This document shows positions 1-8,118 of a stretch of DNA of 64,000 bases, piece after piece; position 1 is the first letter of the stretch, and every line of letters starts with the position of its first letter. This DNA is from Jejuia rubra (GTDB lineage Bacteria > Bacteroidota > Bacteroidia > Flavobacteriales > Flavobacteriaceae). The position numbers and the translations under genes are program-made. Where the stretch lies: assembly GCF_042684665.1 (NCBI RefSeq), contig NZ_JBHULY010000014.1, positions 65,603 through 129,602 on the forward strand, read 5' to 3'. The notes below the pieces were generated by a model. It was not told the origin of the DNA and did not search any database. It saw only the letters and a list, made by a program, of their open reading frames with translations.

Positions 1-129
1 CTGATACCTGTAGTAGTGATTGGATTCTTTCTGGGGGTAGCTTTGGTGCGACAAATTTCCAATGTCAATTACCGGAAGTTTATCATTATTGTTACCGCTA
101 TTGGAGGGTTGATTATGTTGTTTCGATAG
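1..129 (+). CDS. TauE/SafE-family permease, C-terminal fragment
   Basis: The window opens inside this reading frame, and only the last 42 residues remain before the TAG stop. They hold a hydrophobic segment (VVVIGFFLGVALV), a short basic linker (RQISNVNYRKF) and a second hydrophobic segment ending MLFR. Helix, RxIS-x-RKF linker, helix and then stop is how sulfite exporter TauE/SafE permeases usually end, so I infer an inner-membrane anion exporter. The fragment is short and another polytopic permease is possible. It is not clear that it belongs with the downstream genes, because about 90 bp of AT-rich DNA follow. Confidence 0.5.
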   Translation: MIPVVVIGFFLGVALVRQISNVNYRKFIIIVTAIGGLIMLFR

Positions 130-222
130 CAGTGCGTAACGTTTTTAAACTTTGAAACACATATAGTTAGTAGTAAATATATTTTTTAGTACTTTTAAAT
201 TCTAATCAAAAAATTAATAATC

Positions 223-699
223 ATGTCAGATGAAAAAAATTTAGGGGACGACTTAAACGATATGTTAGGCGACGCCAAAGAGGGTGCCAAAAAAGCGGCG
301 GACAAAGCCGGAGAAATGGCAGATGACGCCAAGGAAAAGGCAAAGGAATTTGCTAGTGAAGCAAAGGAAACGGCTTCCGAATTTGCCGAAGATGCCAAGG
401 AGGTTTTGAGTAATGGGAAAAATGTTGCGATTATTGCGCACATCACTTTAATTGGGTGGATAATTGCGTTAATAATGAATGGTAGCAATAAAACGGAATT
501 GGGGTCATTTTATATTCGTCAGATGTTGGGGATTGCGCTTTTGGGAATCGTAGCTAGTTTCATTCCTTTTGTAAATATTATTGCCTGGGTTTTTGTATTA
601 ATTCTATGGGTCATTAGTTTACTAGGGTCTTTAAGTGGAGAGAAGAAAACTGTGCCATTGTTGGGAGAACATTTCCAGAAATGGTTTGCGGGATTGTAA
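223..699 (+). CDS. DUF4870-like membrane protein with amphipathic N-terminal helix
   Basis: This 158-residue protein has two parts. Residues 1-65 are a charged, Ala/Lys/Glu/Asp-rich stretch of repeated DDAKE, EKAKEFA and EAKETASEFA units, like the 11-residue repeats of LEA or apolipoprotein helices, and should form a long amphipathic helix. Residues 68-145 hold three hydrophobic segments, with SFYIRQMLG between the first two, as in DUF4870 (Tic20-like) proteins. A role in envelope stress is plausible but unproven. It appears monocistronic. The ATG at 223 directly precedes the soluble N-terminus, so no signal peptide is expected. Confidence 0.65.
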   Translation: MSDEKNLGDDLNDMLGDAKEGAKKAADKAGEMADDAKEKAKEFASEAKETASEFAEDAKEVLSNGKNVAIIAHITLIGWIIALIMNGSNKTELGSFYIRQMLGIALLGIVASFIPFVNIIAWVFVLILWVISLLGSLSGEKKTVPLLGEHFQKWFAGL

Positions 700-750
700 A
701 ATACAATTAGGCCAAAGGTGGTTGCTTTTGGTCTTTATTTTTTATTTTAT

Positions 751-769
751 TATCGTAATATTGCAATAT
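751..769. promoter_or_regulatory. Second copy of the ars operator-like palindrome
   Basis: The 19 bases TATCGTAATATTGCAATAT are identical to bases 1024-1042 upstream of arsR. Here the palindrome is slightly imperfect on its right arm (GTAATATTG / CAATATCTC). No good promoter is visible beside it. It lies 50 bp after the preceding stop codon and about 270 bp upstream of the main site. It could be an auxiliary ArsR site or a duplicated relic. Confidence 0.45.
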
Positions 770-1023
770 CTCATTAACAATAATTTTAAAATGATTTTTG
801 ACTCCATTTTGATTTATTTATGGGTGTGATTTTAAGTCCAGTTTTAAGTGATTTTGAATTAGAATAGCCTTGTGTACTGAATTTTTGAGAACAGATGCTT
901 TGTATAAATCTATAATTTGATATCAAGCTTTCTAGCAATATCTTGACATAGGTAATGAATCTTTAAACAGTATAATTTTCAGGACTTGGGGATGAAGGAA
1001 ATTTACATAGACAAAAATTTTAA

Positions 1024-1065
1024 TATCGTAATATTGCAATATTACTATAATATTGTATATCTTTG
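1024..1065 (+). promoter_or_regulatory. ArsR operator overlapping the ars promoter
   Basis: A perfect 18-bp palindrome, GTAATATTGCAATATTAC, spans 1028-1045. Its central TTG (1034-1036) lies 21 bp before TATCTTTG (1058-1065). This matches the Bacteroidota promoter pattern of TTG at -33 and TAnnTTTG at -7. Transcription would begin near 1072, 10 bp before the arsR ATG. A repressor on the palindrome would cover the -33 element, which fits ArsR autorepression. The rest of 700-1081 shows only AT-rich DNA and the second palindrome at 751-769. Confidence 0.6.
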
Positions 1066-1081
1066 TCTCAAACTTAAAGCT

Positions 1082-1405
1082 ATGGGCGCATCAAAACTTG
1101 ACATTTATTCCGAAGAGATCAACCAAATGGCGATGGTTGCTAAGGTGTTCGCACATCCAGCCCGAATCGCTATTTTGCAGTATATCAGCAAGCAGGAGTC
1201 CTGTATTTGCAATGATATTGTAGACGAAATTGGCTTGTCTCAACCGACTATTTCCCAGCATTTACAGGTCATTAACAAAGCTGGTTTGTTAAAAGGTAAT
1301 TTTGAAGGAAAGAGTATTTGTTATTGTATAAATATTGACCAACTACAGGAGTTTCAAAAGCAATTGAACACATTTTTTGAAAGTACAAAGTCTAATTGTT
1401 GTTGA
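1082..1405 (+). CDS. arsR: ArsR-family metalloregulator
   Basis: This 107-residue winged-helix repressor should sense arsenite and control its own operon. The helix-turn-helix lies at about residues 45-65 (GLSQPTISQHLQ). The CIC pair (Cys41, Cys43) at the start of that region matches the As(III)-binding CxC of classical ArsR proteins. Cys80/Cys82 and a terminal CysCys give further thiols. The frame is open upstream to 986, but the operator and promoter lie inside that extension, so ATG 1082 is the likely start. It leads an operon with the two genes downstream, 31 and 24 bp apart. Confidence 0.9.
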   Translation: MGASKLDIYSEEINQMAMVAKVFAHPARIAILQYISKQESCICNDIVDEIGLSQPTISQHLQVINKAGLLKGNFEGKSICYCINIDQLQEFQKQLNTFFESTKSNCC

Positions 1406-1436
1406 ACCCGAAAGAACTTTTTAAAAGAATCAAATT

Positions 1437-1946
1437 ATGAAAACACAAGAGCTATTTTCAGTTTTGGAGGCTAATAAAGATAAAGCCTTACTATTTGAAT
1501 ATGCCCCACAAGAATTTGTTGGAGCTAATTATCATATCACGGAAGTAAAGCACATGAAAATTGATGCCGTGGATTGTGGCGCAAGAAGTGATAGCTGGAA
1601 TGAAACCATTATTCAGCTTTGGGAAAGCCCGAAAGAAAAGGACAAAACAGAATTTATGTCTGTGCTTAAAGCTTTGGGTATATTAAACAAAGTCGCTAAA
1701 ATGAAGCCTTATGATTTGAATTCGGAGGTGAAGTTTGAATACAGCAACGAAACTTTTCATACAGCGCAATTATTTGTTAACGATTTCGAAATACAGGGCC
1801 ATCATTTAATTTTTAAATTAGCCGTCCAAAAAACAGATTGCAAAGCAAAGACCTTATGTGGGGTTGCAGAAAAGGCGGTTGAAGTTACAGAAACCGTTAA
1901 GGAAAAAACAGAGGCATGCTGTACCCCGGATAGTGGTTGCTGTTAG
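1437..1946 (+). CDS. DUF6428-family protein with cysteine-rich tail
   Basis: This 169-residue cytosolic protein resembles the DUF6428 proteins that sit between arsR and arsC in Bacteroidota arsenic operons. The first 130 residues look like a compact alpha/beta domain (FEYAPQEF, YHITEVKH, DSWNETIIQLW). The C-terminus carries many thiols: two near DCKAKTLCG, then a terminal CC-x5-CC arrangement joined by a short helical linker. Its biochemical role is not known to me. The tail and the operon position suggest that it binds or passes on arsenite or another soft metal, which is inference. Confidence 0.75.
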   Translation: MKTQELFSVLEANKDKALLFEYAPQEFVGANYHITEVKHMKIDAVDCGARSDSWNETIIQLWESPKEKDKTEFMSVLKALGILNKVAKMKPYDLNSEVKFEYSNETFHTAQLFVNDFEIQGHHLIFKLAVQKTDCKAKTLCGVAEKAVEVTETVKEKTEACCTPDSGCC

Positions 1947-1970
1947 CAAATTATAAAATAGAAGCATACT

Positions 1971-2582
1971 ATGGCGTTTGATAAAATTTCCAATCTTATT
2001 GAATCCTTTGATACTGGGACTATTTCCGATGAAAGGAAGCAAGTTTTGCAACCTCTAATTGATTATCTCAATGCCAAGGTGGCTGAGAAAGCACCTATCC
2101 GATTAAACTTTATCTGTACCCACAACTCAAGACGAAGTCATTTATCCCAGGTTTGGGCGCAAACGATGGCACACTATTTTGAAGTGAAACATGTGTCCTG
2201 TTATTCTGGAGGAACAGAGGCTACGGCGATGTTTCCCAAGGTTGGGGAGACTTTGGCCAACCAAGGTTTCAGGATCAATAAATTATCAGAAGGTGATAAT
2301 CCAGTTTATGCCATTAAGTTCTCCGAAAACGAACCGGCTATTATTGCATTTTCAAAAGAATTTGGACATAGTTTTAATCCATCTTCTGAATTTGCAGCGA
2401 TCATGACTTGTTCGTCGGCGGATGAGGCTTGCCCAATGGTTTTGGGCTGTGATAAGCGCATAGCGATCACTTACGAAGACCCTAAAAAATCTGACGGTAC
2501 ACCACGCCAAACGGAAATTTATTTAGAACGGAGTTTACAGATAGCAACGGAAATGAAGTTTGTGTTTTCTGGTTTAAAATAA
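1971..2582 (+). CDS. arsC: Arsenate reductase of the low-molecular-weight tyrosine phosphatase type
   Basis: This 203-residue enzyme should reduce arsenate to arsenite. The phosphate-binding loop C-x5-R is at Cys49-Arg55 (CTHNSRRS). A second pair, Cys147 and Cys154, has the same seven-residue spacing as the redox relay of thioredoxin-coupled ArsC. A Cys160 follows. It is longer than the usual 130-residue ArsC, with about 40 extra N-terminal residues. It is the last gene of the operon and no Acr3 or ArsB pump follows, so exported arsenite must use a transporter encoded elsewhere. Some relatives are annotated only as protein-tyrosine phosphatase. Confidence 0.85.
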   Translation: MAFDKISNLIESFDTGTISDERKQVLQPLIDYLNAKVAEKAPIRLNFICTHNSRRSHLSQVWAQTMAHYFEVKHVSCYSGGTEATAMFPKVGETLANQGFRINKLSEGDNPVYAIKFSENEPAIIAFSKEFGHSFNPSSEFAAIMTCSSADEACPMVLGCDKRIAITYEDPKKSDGTPRQTEIYLERSLQIATEMKFVFSGLK

Positions 2583-2603
2583 ATTTGATTTCAGTTATAA
2601 ATT

Positions 2604-2636
2604 AAAAATGCCATAGCTGGATACTATGGCATTTTT
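2604..2636. terminator. Bidirectional terminator between arsC and the TfoX-like gene
   Basis: A perfect 13-bp stem, AAAAATGCCATAG with CTATGGCATTTTT, encloses a 7-base loop. It has an A-tract on one side and a T-tract on the other, so it can serve both convergent genes. Confidence 0.85.
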
Positions 2637-2637
2637 C

Positions 2638-2892
2638 TTATGTACGTAATTCTTTTTTGATGTTCTCAGGCAATTTCCTCCAATCTATATCTAGCAGCGC
2701 ACCTTTAAGGGAATATAGGTAATAGCACTTTGGAATGGTTTTATCAGGGTAGTTCTTACCGATACCCCGATATGCTTTTTCTGGAGTGCGTTCAGCTAAA
2801 TCGGTTAAGGTATAAATACCTATTTCGTTTAGTCTTTTTTCTATGGTTACACCAATGTTTTTGGAACCTTTTAAAGCTATCGTTGTTTCCAT
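2638..2892 (-). CDS. TfoX C-terminal domain protein
   Basis: This 84-residue protein matches the C-terminal domain of TfoX/Sxy: LKGSKNIGVTIEKRLNEIGI, then TLTDLAERTPEKAY, then a YYLYSLKGALLDIDW core. The domain is helical and of helix-hairpin-helix type. In gamma-proteobacteria TfoX switches on competence, but stand-alone C-terminal domains are common in Bacteroidota and have no defined role. It begins 2 bp after the VOC gene, so the two are probably co-transcribed. Confidence 0.75.
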   Translation of the reverse strand: METTIALKGSKNIGVTIEKRLNEIGIYTLTDLAERTPEKAYRGIGKNYPDKTIPKCYYLYSLKGALLDIDWRKLPENIKKELRT

Positions 2893-2894
2893 TT

Positions 2895-3353
2895 TTATTC
2901 AGGTTGCGTGTAAGTTACAATATCAATCCCGATGCCATTAGGGTCAACAATGGCGAAATGCCTATCCCCCCAGGGTTCGCTTCGTACTTCAAAGGCTACA
3001 TCTACCCCTTTTTCCGTGAGTTCCTTATACAATGCATCCACATTTTCTACTTCAATAGTGATATAAATCCCTTGTCCATTGAATGCGGGTTTAAAAATGG
3101 GCTGTTGGCTGGGATGGTTCGGCTTTAAAAAGCTGAGTTCCGCCGACCCATCGGGCGTATGCATCAATAGGTAAAAATCGTTTTCAAAAGCCACCCCAAA
3201 ACCTAAGGTCTCGGTGTAAAATGTTTTGGTTTCCTCTAATTTGTCCGTGATAATTCCTGCGTTTAATTTCATTGTTTTTGTTTTTTGATGTTCAACTTGA
3301 CTGTTTGCTATCCCAGTGATTACTGTGAATGCTAAAATGATTATTGTTTTCAT
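2895..3353 (-). CDS. VOC (glyoxalase/bleomycin resistance) superfamily protein
   Basis: This 152-residue protein carries one VOC module from about residue 28 (MKLNAGIITDKLEETKTFYT) to the end, including the DPNGIGIDIVTY strand. The first 19 residues look like a signal peptide (MKTIIILAFTVITGIANSQ), which is unusual for the family. The protein is either periplasmic or starts at the internal Met28, giving a typical 125-residue cytosolic form. Substrate and metal cannot be read from the sequence. It sits directly before the TfoX-like gene. Confidence 0.75.
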   Translation of the reverse strand: MKTIIILAFTVITGIANSQVEHQKTKTMKLNAGIITDKLEETKTFYTETLGFGVAFENDFYLLMHTPDGSAELSFLKPNHPSQQPIFKPAFNGQGIYITIEVENVDALYKELTEKGVDVAFEVRSEPWGDRHFAIVDPNGIGIDIVTYTQPE

Positions 3354-3467
3354 CTGTATATATTTATTGTTTTTAAAAGGTCAGATGGAATTCGCCATAA
3401 AACAATTTCTTATTTTTAGTTAAATTGTTAATGTGGCTCATTTCATAGTTCTCATATTTTGTTGGTA

Positions 3468-3475
3468 CAAATTTA
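3468..3475 (-). promoter_or_regulatory. Candidate -7 element for the VOC-TfoX pair
   Basis: The minus strand reads TAAATTTG, matching TAnnTTTG, in the gap between the AraC gene and the VOC gene. No TTG is seen at the usual spacing, and the leader would be about 108 nt. Confidence 0.3.
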
Positions 3476-3514
3476 GAACCCAAGTTGTTGAGGACATTGT
3501 AAAAAACGGACCAC

Positions 3515-4327
3515 CTATTTTAAAGCTTGTGTAGGCGTTACTCCATAAAAGGTTTTGAAGTCTTTAATAAAATGGGCTTGGTCATAAAACCCAACATCAT
3601 AAAATAGTTTTTGGGATTTTAGACTTTGGGTTGAGGGTTTCATATTTAAAAAATGTTGAAACCGAACGACTTTCCCGAATGCCTTTGGTGTGGTCCCGAC
3701 GTAGTAGTTAAATAGCCGTCTCAATTGCCGTGGGCTTAAACCAGTGCCCAAGCCATTTTCGGTTTCAATGTTTCCGGAGGTTCTAAAAATAAGATGCAGA
3801 GCCTTGTAAAAACGGTTGTCAAAATCAAATTTTCTATTTAAAATGAATGGTGCTACAATTTGGTGCAGTTGATTAACCACCATGGAAAACTCTTGATTTG
3901 GATGAATCTTTTCTACAATGGATTGAGCAATATCGGGAAGGATACCTCTTAATTCTTGATCTTGATTGCTTAACGCTTTTGCGTCAATATTAAAAATCAA
4001 TGGAAATACCGATGGCAAAAATCGAATGCCGACATAGTTGAATTCATTTCCAATAGGGAATTCTGTATATTTTCGGCAAAAGCCCATTACAAAACTTTCA
4101 GATGTAGCATTCTGATTGAAAAAAACATCAATACAACCGTCTGAAACCACACGATACACAAAAGGAGCATCCAGTTTTTTGGAAGTCTTTAATTGCCAAA
4201 AACAATAAACGAAATGCTGCAAGGATGCCTCTGGTAAAACTTCTTGGTAAATGACCTGTTTGCCATCACTTGCCACAGAGGGCTGTAATGGTCGGTAAAA
4301 GTGTTTTATAGATTCGAAGGCATACAT
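3515..4327 (-). CDS. AraC-family transcriptional regulator
   Basis: This 270-residue regulator has an N-terminal ligand-type domain (residues 1-160; QHFVYCFWQLKT and VVSDGCIDVFF resemble DUF6597). The C-terminal AraC DNA-binding domain starts at about residue 175. The first helix-turn-helix includes LSPRQLRRLFNYYVGTTPKAF and the second FYDVGFYDQAHFIKDFKTFY followed by GVTP. Its target is not evident; the VOC-TfoX genes lie just downstream on the same strand, about 160 bp away. Confidence 0.85.
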   Translation of the reverse strand: MYAFESIKHFYRPLQPSVASDGKQVIYQEVLPEASLQHFVYCFWQLKTSKKLDAPFVYRVVSDGCIDVFFNQNATSESFVMGFCRKYTEFPIGNEFNYVGIRFLPSVFPLIFNIDAKALSNQDQELRGILPDIAQSIVEKIHPNQEFSMVVNQLHQIVAPFILNRKFDFDNRFYKALHLIFRTSGNIETENGLGTGLSPRQLRRLFNYYVGTTPKAFGKVVRFQHFLNMKPSTQSLKSQKLFYDVGFYDQAHFIKDFKTFYGVTPTQALK

Positions 4328-4351
4328 TTTAATATGGGAAAGTGCACCAGT

Positions 4352-6181
4352 TTAACTGTCTCCATTCTGGCTCGCCAATTTGCGTTCCAACTCAGCTTGA
4401 AATTCTTCCATTACGGGGCGCACAGTGCTCTCGGGCAAATCAGCAATTTTAATATACATTAATCCGTCCACCGAATTATTGAACAGAGGGTCCACATTAA
4501 AAGCTACCAATTTAGCATTTTGTTTGATGTACTTTTTTAAAAGAACGGGCAGTCGCAGTGCACCTGGCTCAATTTCATCAATAAATTTATCAAATTTGTT
4601 TAAATCAGCTTCGGCTTCATCAAAAACAAAGTCTTTATCAGCATCTTTCAATTTTACTTTAAATTCCTTTTTTGGCCGCACGTATTGTGCAATATAGGGA
4701 TCGTAATAATGCGATTTCATAAACTCCACCATAAGAGACTTTGAAAAGTTGGAAAACTGGTTGCTGATACTTACCCCACCAATGAGGTAATTATGCTCTG
4801 GATGGCGTAAAGTGGTGTGCACAATACCTTTCCATAATAAAAATAGTGGCATCGGTTTTTGTTGGTACTCTTTGATGATAAAAGCACGCCCCATCTCGAT
4901 AGATTCGCTCATCATTTTATAAAGCTCCGGTTCAAACCGGAACAGGTCGTGCAAATAAAACCCCTCAATACCAAATTTTGCGAAAATTTTGGAGCCCAAT
5001 CCCATTCGGTAAGCCCCGGCAAGGATATTCTGTTCGTTGTCCCAAAGAAACATATGGTGGTAATAATTGTCGAAAGCATCCAAATCGATGGCTTCATTGG
5101 TGCCTTCGCCAACCTCTCTAAAAGTGATTTCCCGCAAACGCCCAATTTCCCTGAGAATGTGGGGTATCTGACTTGCTTCGGCCAAAAACACCTCATAATT
5201 TTTGCTTTCCAATAGACGTTCACTTTTTCTAAGGGCTTCAACTTCTTTCAACATTAAACCACTATCCACGGGAGTAACAATGTTCTTAGGGTGTTTTGGC
5301 ACTTTTAACTGGGAGGAAATATTGTCTAAAATTTTCGGCTTCTCTTCAAAAGCATTGGAGAGCATATACGTTTTTCGTCGTATAAAATCTGAGAAATCAT
5401 CTAGACTTTCGTGCTCCCTTTGGTCATCAATACTAATGGGTCTTCCAATCCTGACTTTGATAGTTCGGCGCTTTTGAGTCAGCAGCTCCGAAGGCAGTTT
5501 GGCTGTTCTAAAAGTATCGTTTATTTTGGAAAGCTTATAAAACAGTTTGCTGTTTTTGGCGTGAAAGTATATAGGTACAATTGGTACCTCGGCCTTTTTA
5601 ACCAATTTCATAGCGGTCTCTTCCCAAGGGCGGTCTACCACTAATTTTCCATCCCTATAGGTGGATACTTCACCTGCCGGAAAAATACCAAGCGGATGCC
5701 CTTCTCGCAAATGCAAAATGGCATTTTTAAAGCCTGCAACGCTGGACTTTACATCCTTTCGGTCTTCAAAAGGATTTACAGGCATGATGAAGGGCTTTAA
5801 AGGCTCTATACGATGCAAAAGAAAATTTGCGATAATTTTAAAATCCTCGCGTTGTTCCAGCATCAATTTTAATAGAAGAACTCCATCAATACCCCCAAGC
5901 GGATGATTGGAAACAGTTATATAGGCACCGTCTTTCGGCAGTCGTTTTAGGTCCTCCTCCGGGATTTCAAACTTAATCTGAAAATCACCAATAATTGCGT
6001 TCAAGAACGAAAGGCCATTTAATTTTTTATGGCGCCTATAAATCTTGTTTAAGGTGGAAATTTTAAGAACTTTCATCAAAAGCCAGCCAACAAACGTGCC
6101 TATAAAACCATATTTGTCCAATTGTATGGCTTTAGCAACCTCCTTTGCGCTAACCAATCCCGAATCTTGTTGTTTCCCCAT
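4352..6181 (-). CDS. olsF: Bifunctional acyltransferase, OlsF-like (amino-acid lipid synthesis)
   Basis: This 609-residue protein joins two acyltransferases. Residues 70-280 are a PlsC-type O-acyltransferase with NHPLGGIDG at 92-100 (His93 and Asp99, an HX5D form rather than HX4D) and GIFPAGEVSTYRDG further on. Residues 310-600 are an OlsB/hemolysin-type GNAT N-acyltransferase (REITFREVGEG, DNYYHHMFLWD, AGAYRMGLG, MGRAFIIKEYQ). OlsF enzymes with this order make ornithine or other amino-acid lipids in one polypeptide; Bacteroides uses separate GlsA and GlsB. The amino acid used here cannot be read. It lies 20 bp after the aspartate kinase gene and may be co-transcribed. Confidence 0.75.
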   Translation of the reverse strand: MGKQQDSGLVSAKEVAKAIQLDKYGFIGTFVGWLLMKVLKISTLNKIYRRHKKLNGLSFLNAIIGDFQIKFEIPEEDLKRLPKDGAYITVSNHPLGGIDGVLLLKLMLEQREDFKIIANFLLHRIEPLKPFIMPVNPFEDRKDVKSSVAGFKNAILHLREGHPLGIFPAGEVSTYRDGKLVVDRPWEETAMKLVKKAEVPIVPIYFHAKNSKLFYKLSKINDTFRTAKLPSELLTQKRRTIKVRIGRPISIDDQREHESLDDFSDFIRRKTYMLSNAFEEKPKILDNISSQLKVPKHPKNIVTPVDSGLMLKEVEALRKSERLLESKNYEVFLAEASQIPHILREIGRLREITFREVGEGTNEAIDLDAFDNYYHHMFLWDNEQNILAGAYRMGLGSKIFAKFGIEGFYLHDLFRFEPELYKMMSESIEMGRAFIIKEYQQKPMPLFLLWKGIVHTTLRHPEHNYLIGGVSISNQFSNFSKSLMVEFMKSHYYDPYIAQYVRPKKEFKVKLKDADKDFVFDEAEADLNKFDKFIDEIEPGALRLPVLLKKYIKQNAKLVAFNVDPLFNNSVDGLMYIKIADLPESTVRPVMEEFQAELERKLASQNGDS

Positions 6182-6201
6182 TGACGTAAAAGTAATAAAT
6201 A

Positions 6202-7455
6202 TTAAGATTTGGCGACCAATTGTACCGTTTCCTGGGTCATTTGTTTTAGTAAAATGGTTTTATCCGTTTCCAATGTCTTTAAAACATCATCATTGTAGTG
6301 TCTTATGGTATAGAGTGAAACCCCGGTATGACAAGTTACTCTAAATTTTGCTTTTAAATGTTGCAAGAGTTGTTCTAGGGTGTCATAGATATTTTCGATG
6401 CAGACCGAAAAACTAATTGCAGAGTTTTGAATCACATCTACTTTCATTTTGAATTGGTGCAACAGCTTGAAAATATCACTGATGTTTTCTTGGATGATAT
6501 ATGAAAAATCCAAAGACGACAACTTGATTAACACCTGATTTTTCTTTAGTATAAAACAGGGTACGATGGGCTTTAAGGTGATGCCCTTTCCCACTCTGGT
6601 ACCTTGATTTTCAGGGTTTAAAAATGATTTTACAAAAAGTGGGATTTCCTTTCTTTGCAGGGGCTGTAAGGTTTTAGGGTGAATTACCGAAGCTCCGTAA
6701 AAAGCCAGTTCTATGGCTTCTTCATACGATATCTGATGTAATAGTTGAGCGTTTTCGAAGTAGCGTGGATCGGCGTTTAATACCCCTGGGACATCTTTCC
6801 AAATTGTAACATTAACGGCGTTAAGGCAATAGGCATAAATAGCGGCCGTATAATCACTGCCTTCCCTTCCCAAAGTGGTAGTGAAATTGTTAGCGTCACT
6901 CCCCAAAAATCCTTGGGTAATATTTAAAATTTTTAGGTTAAAATCCGCTGTGATTCTCCGCTGGGTTTCATTCCAATTCACATTGGCGCGTCTGTAATAA
7001 TTGTCAGTCTTTATATGGTTTCGGGCGTCAATCCATTTGTTGCCGATACCAATATTAATAAGATATTCGCTGATAATTGTGGTTGAAACCAGTTCGCCAT
7101 AACTTACGACTTGATCGTACACAAAATTATAATTTGGGGACTTGTTGGAGCGCAAAAACCCATCCAATTCCTTAAAAAAGGAAGCGGTCTTTATGAATAC
7201 GGGATGGTTTTCATTTTCAAACAAATCAAGCAAAATCGCATTGTGATATTTAATGACGTCCTGCAATGCGCTTTTAAGTTCGGTCTTGTTTTCAAAATAA
7301 TTTTTAACCACAACCTCCATGGCATTGGTAGTTTTGCCCATGGCCGAAACAACCACCAAAGTATTTTCAAAACCCAAAGTCTTCAAAACCTCAGCTAAGT
7401 TTTTGACCCCCTCAGCATCTTTTACGGAGGCTCCCCCAAATTTGAATACCTGCAT
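6202..7455 (-). CDS. lysC: Aspartate kinase (monofunctional)
   Basis: This 417-residue enzyme phosphorylates aspartate, the entry to lysine, threonine and methionine synthesis. The ATP/aspartate site is visible at the N-terminus (VFKFGGASVKD) and in the TTLGREGSDYTAAIYA segment near residue 190. The KDVPGVLNADPR and SYEEAIELAFYGA blocks are also typical. Residues 310-417 are a diverged regulatory region where ACT domains are expected. No homoserine dehydrogenase is fused. The gene precedes the OlsF-like gene on the same strand. Confidence 0.9.
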   Translation of the reverse strand: MQVFKFGGASVKDAEGVKNLAEVLKTLGFENTLVVVSAMGKTTNAMEVVVKNYFENKTELKSALQDVIKYHNAILLDLFENENHPVFIKTASFFKELDGFLRSNKSPNYNFVYDQVVSYGELVSTTIISEYLINIGIGNKWIDARNHIKTDNYYRRANVNWNETQRRITADFNLKILNITQGFLGSDANNFTTTLGREGSDYTAAIYAYCLNAVNVTIWKDVPGVLNADPRYFENAQLLHQISYEEAIELAFYGASVIHPKTLQPLQRKEIPLFVKSFLNPENQGTRVGKGITLKPIVPCFILKKNQVLIKLSSLDFSYIIQENISDIFKLLHQFKMKVDVIQNSAISFSVCIENIYDTLEQLLQHLKAKFRVTCHTGVSLYTIRHYNDDVLKTLETDKTILLKQMTQETVQLVAKS

Positions 7456-7517
7456 TACTATTGAGTCGTTTTGCTGTTATTTGTTTAGTTGATGGGTTGT
7501 TTTGCTTTTACAATGGA

Positions 7518-8000
7518 CTACCCTAATTTAGAAATATATTGTTTAATGCTTTCTTCACTCATCTGGACAACGTCCCAATCGCGCATGACGTTTGCGCCTT
7601 TATTTTCGTAAAAAGCGATTGCGGGTTCGTTCCAATCCAGCACCTCCCAATTGATGCGTTTTACACCAAGCTGATACCCGTATTTGATGACTTCATCCAA
7701 TAGCATAGAGCCAATACCTTTGCCCCGCATAGCTTCACTTACGATGAGGTCCTCCAGATGAATTGCCCTTCCTTTCCAAGTGGAATAACGGTTATAAACC
7801 AAGGCAATGCCCTCTATTTTTGAATTGACTTCAGCCACAAAACAATGAAAACGAGGAGTTTCGCCAAAACCGTCATTTTCCAAATCTTCAACTGTTACCT
7901 CAACGGCATTGGGTTCTTTTTCAAAAACAGCCAGTTCTTGAATTAATCCAAATACTTGGGCCATGTCTTTTTTCTTGGCATTTCTGATAGATACTTCCAT
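7518..8000 (-). CDS. GNAT-family N-acetyltransferase, SSAT-like
   Basis: This 160-residue acetyltransferase has the acetyl-CoA loop at about residues 92-97 (RGKGIG) and the IHLEDLIVSEAMRGKGIG block typical of spermidine/spermine or diamine acetyltransferases. The WNEPAIAFYENKGA motif near the end completes the fold. An amine such as a polyamine is the likely acceptor, but this is inferred from family resemblance. It lies alone between aspartate kinase and the divergent fbp gene. Confidence 0.8.
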   Translation of the reverse strand: MEVSIRNAKKKDMAQVFGLIQELAVFEKEPNAVEVTVEDLENDGFGETPRFHCFVAEVNSKIEGIALVYNRYSTWKGRAIHLEDLIVSEAMRGKGIGSMLLDEVIKYGYQLGVKRINWEVLDWNEPAIAFYENKGANVMRDWDVVQMSEESIKQYISKLG

Positions 8001-8017
8001 AAATTATTAATTAAATT

Positions 8018-8025
8018 CAAATATA
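8018..8025 (-). promoter_or_regulatory. Candidate -7 element for the GNAT gene
   Basis: The minus strand reads TATATTTG, matching TAnnTTTG, 17 bp upstream of the ATG. A -33 TTG is not found at the expected distance. Confidence 0.3.
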
Positions 8026-8118
8026 GTTCAAAAGTTTACTATTTTGTAGAACGCAAAAAATGAAAACCATTTGTTACTTAATTTTTACAAACAACTATAA
8101 CACTAAACATCTTTAGCT

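Noticed and set aside
986..1081. Upstream start for arsR
   Set aside because: The extension contains the operator and the promoter and reads as IVILQYYYNIVYL-type sequence unlike ArsR.
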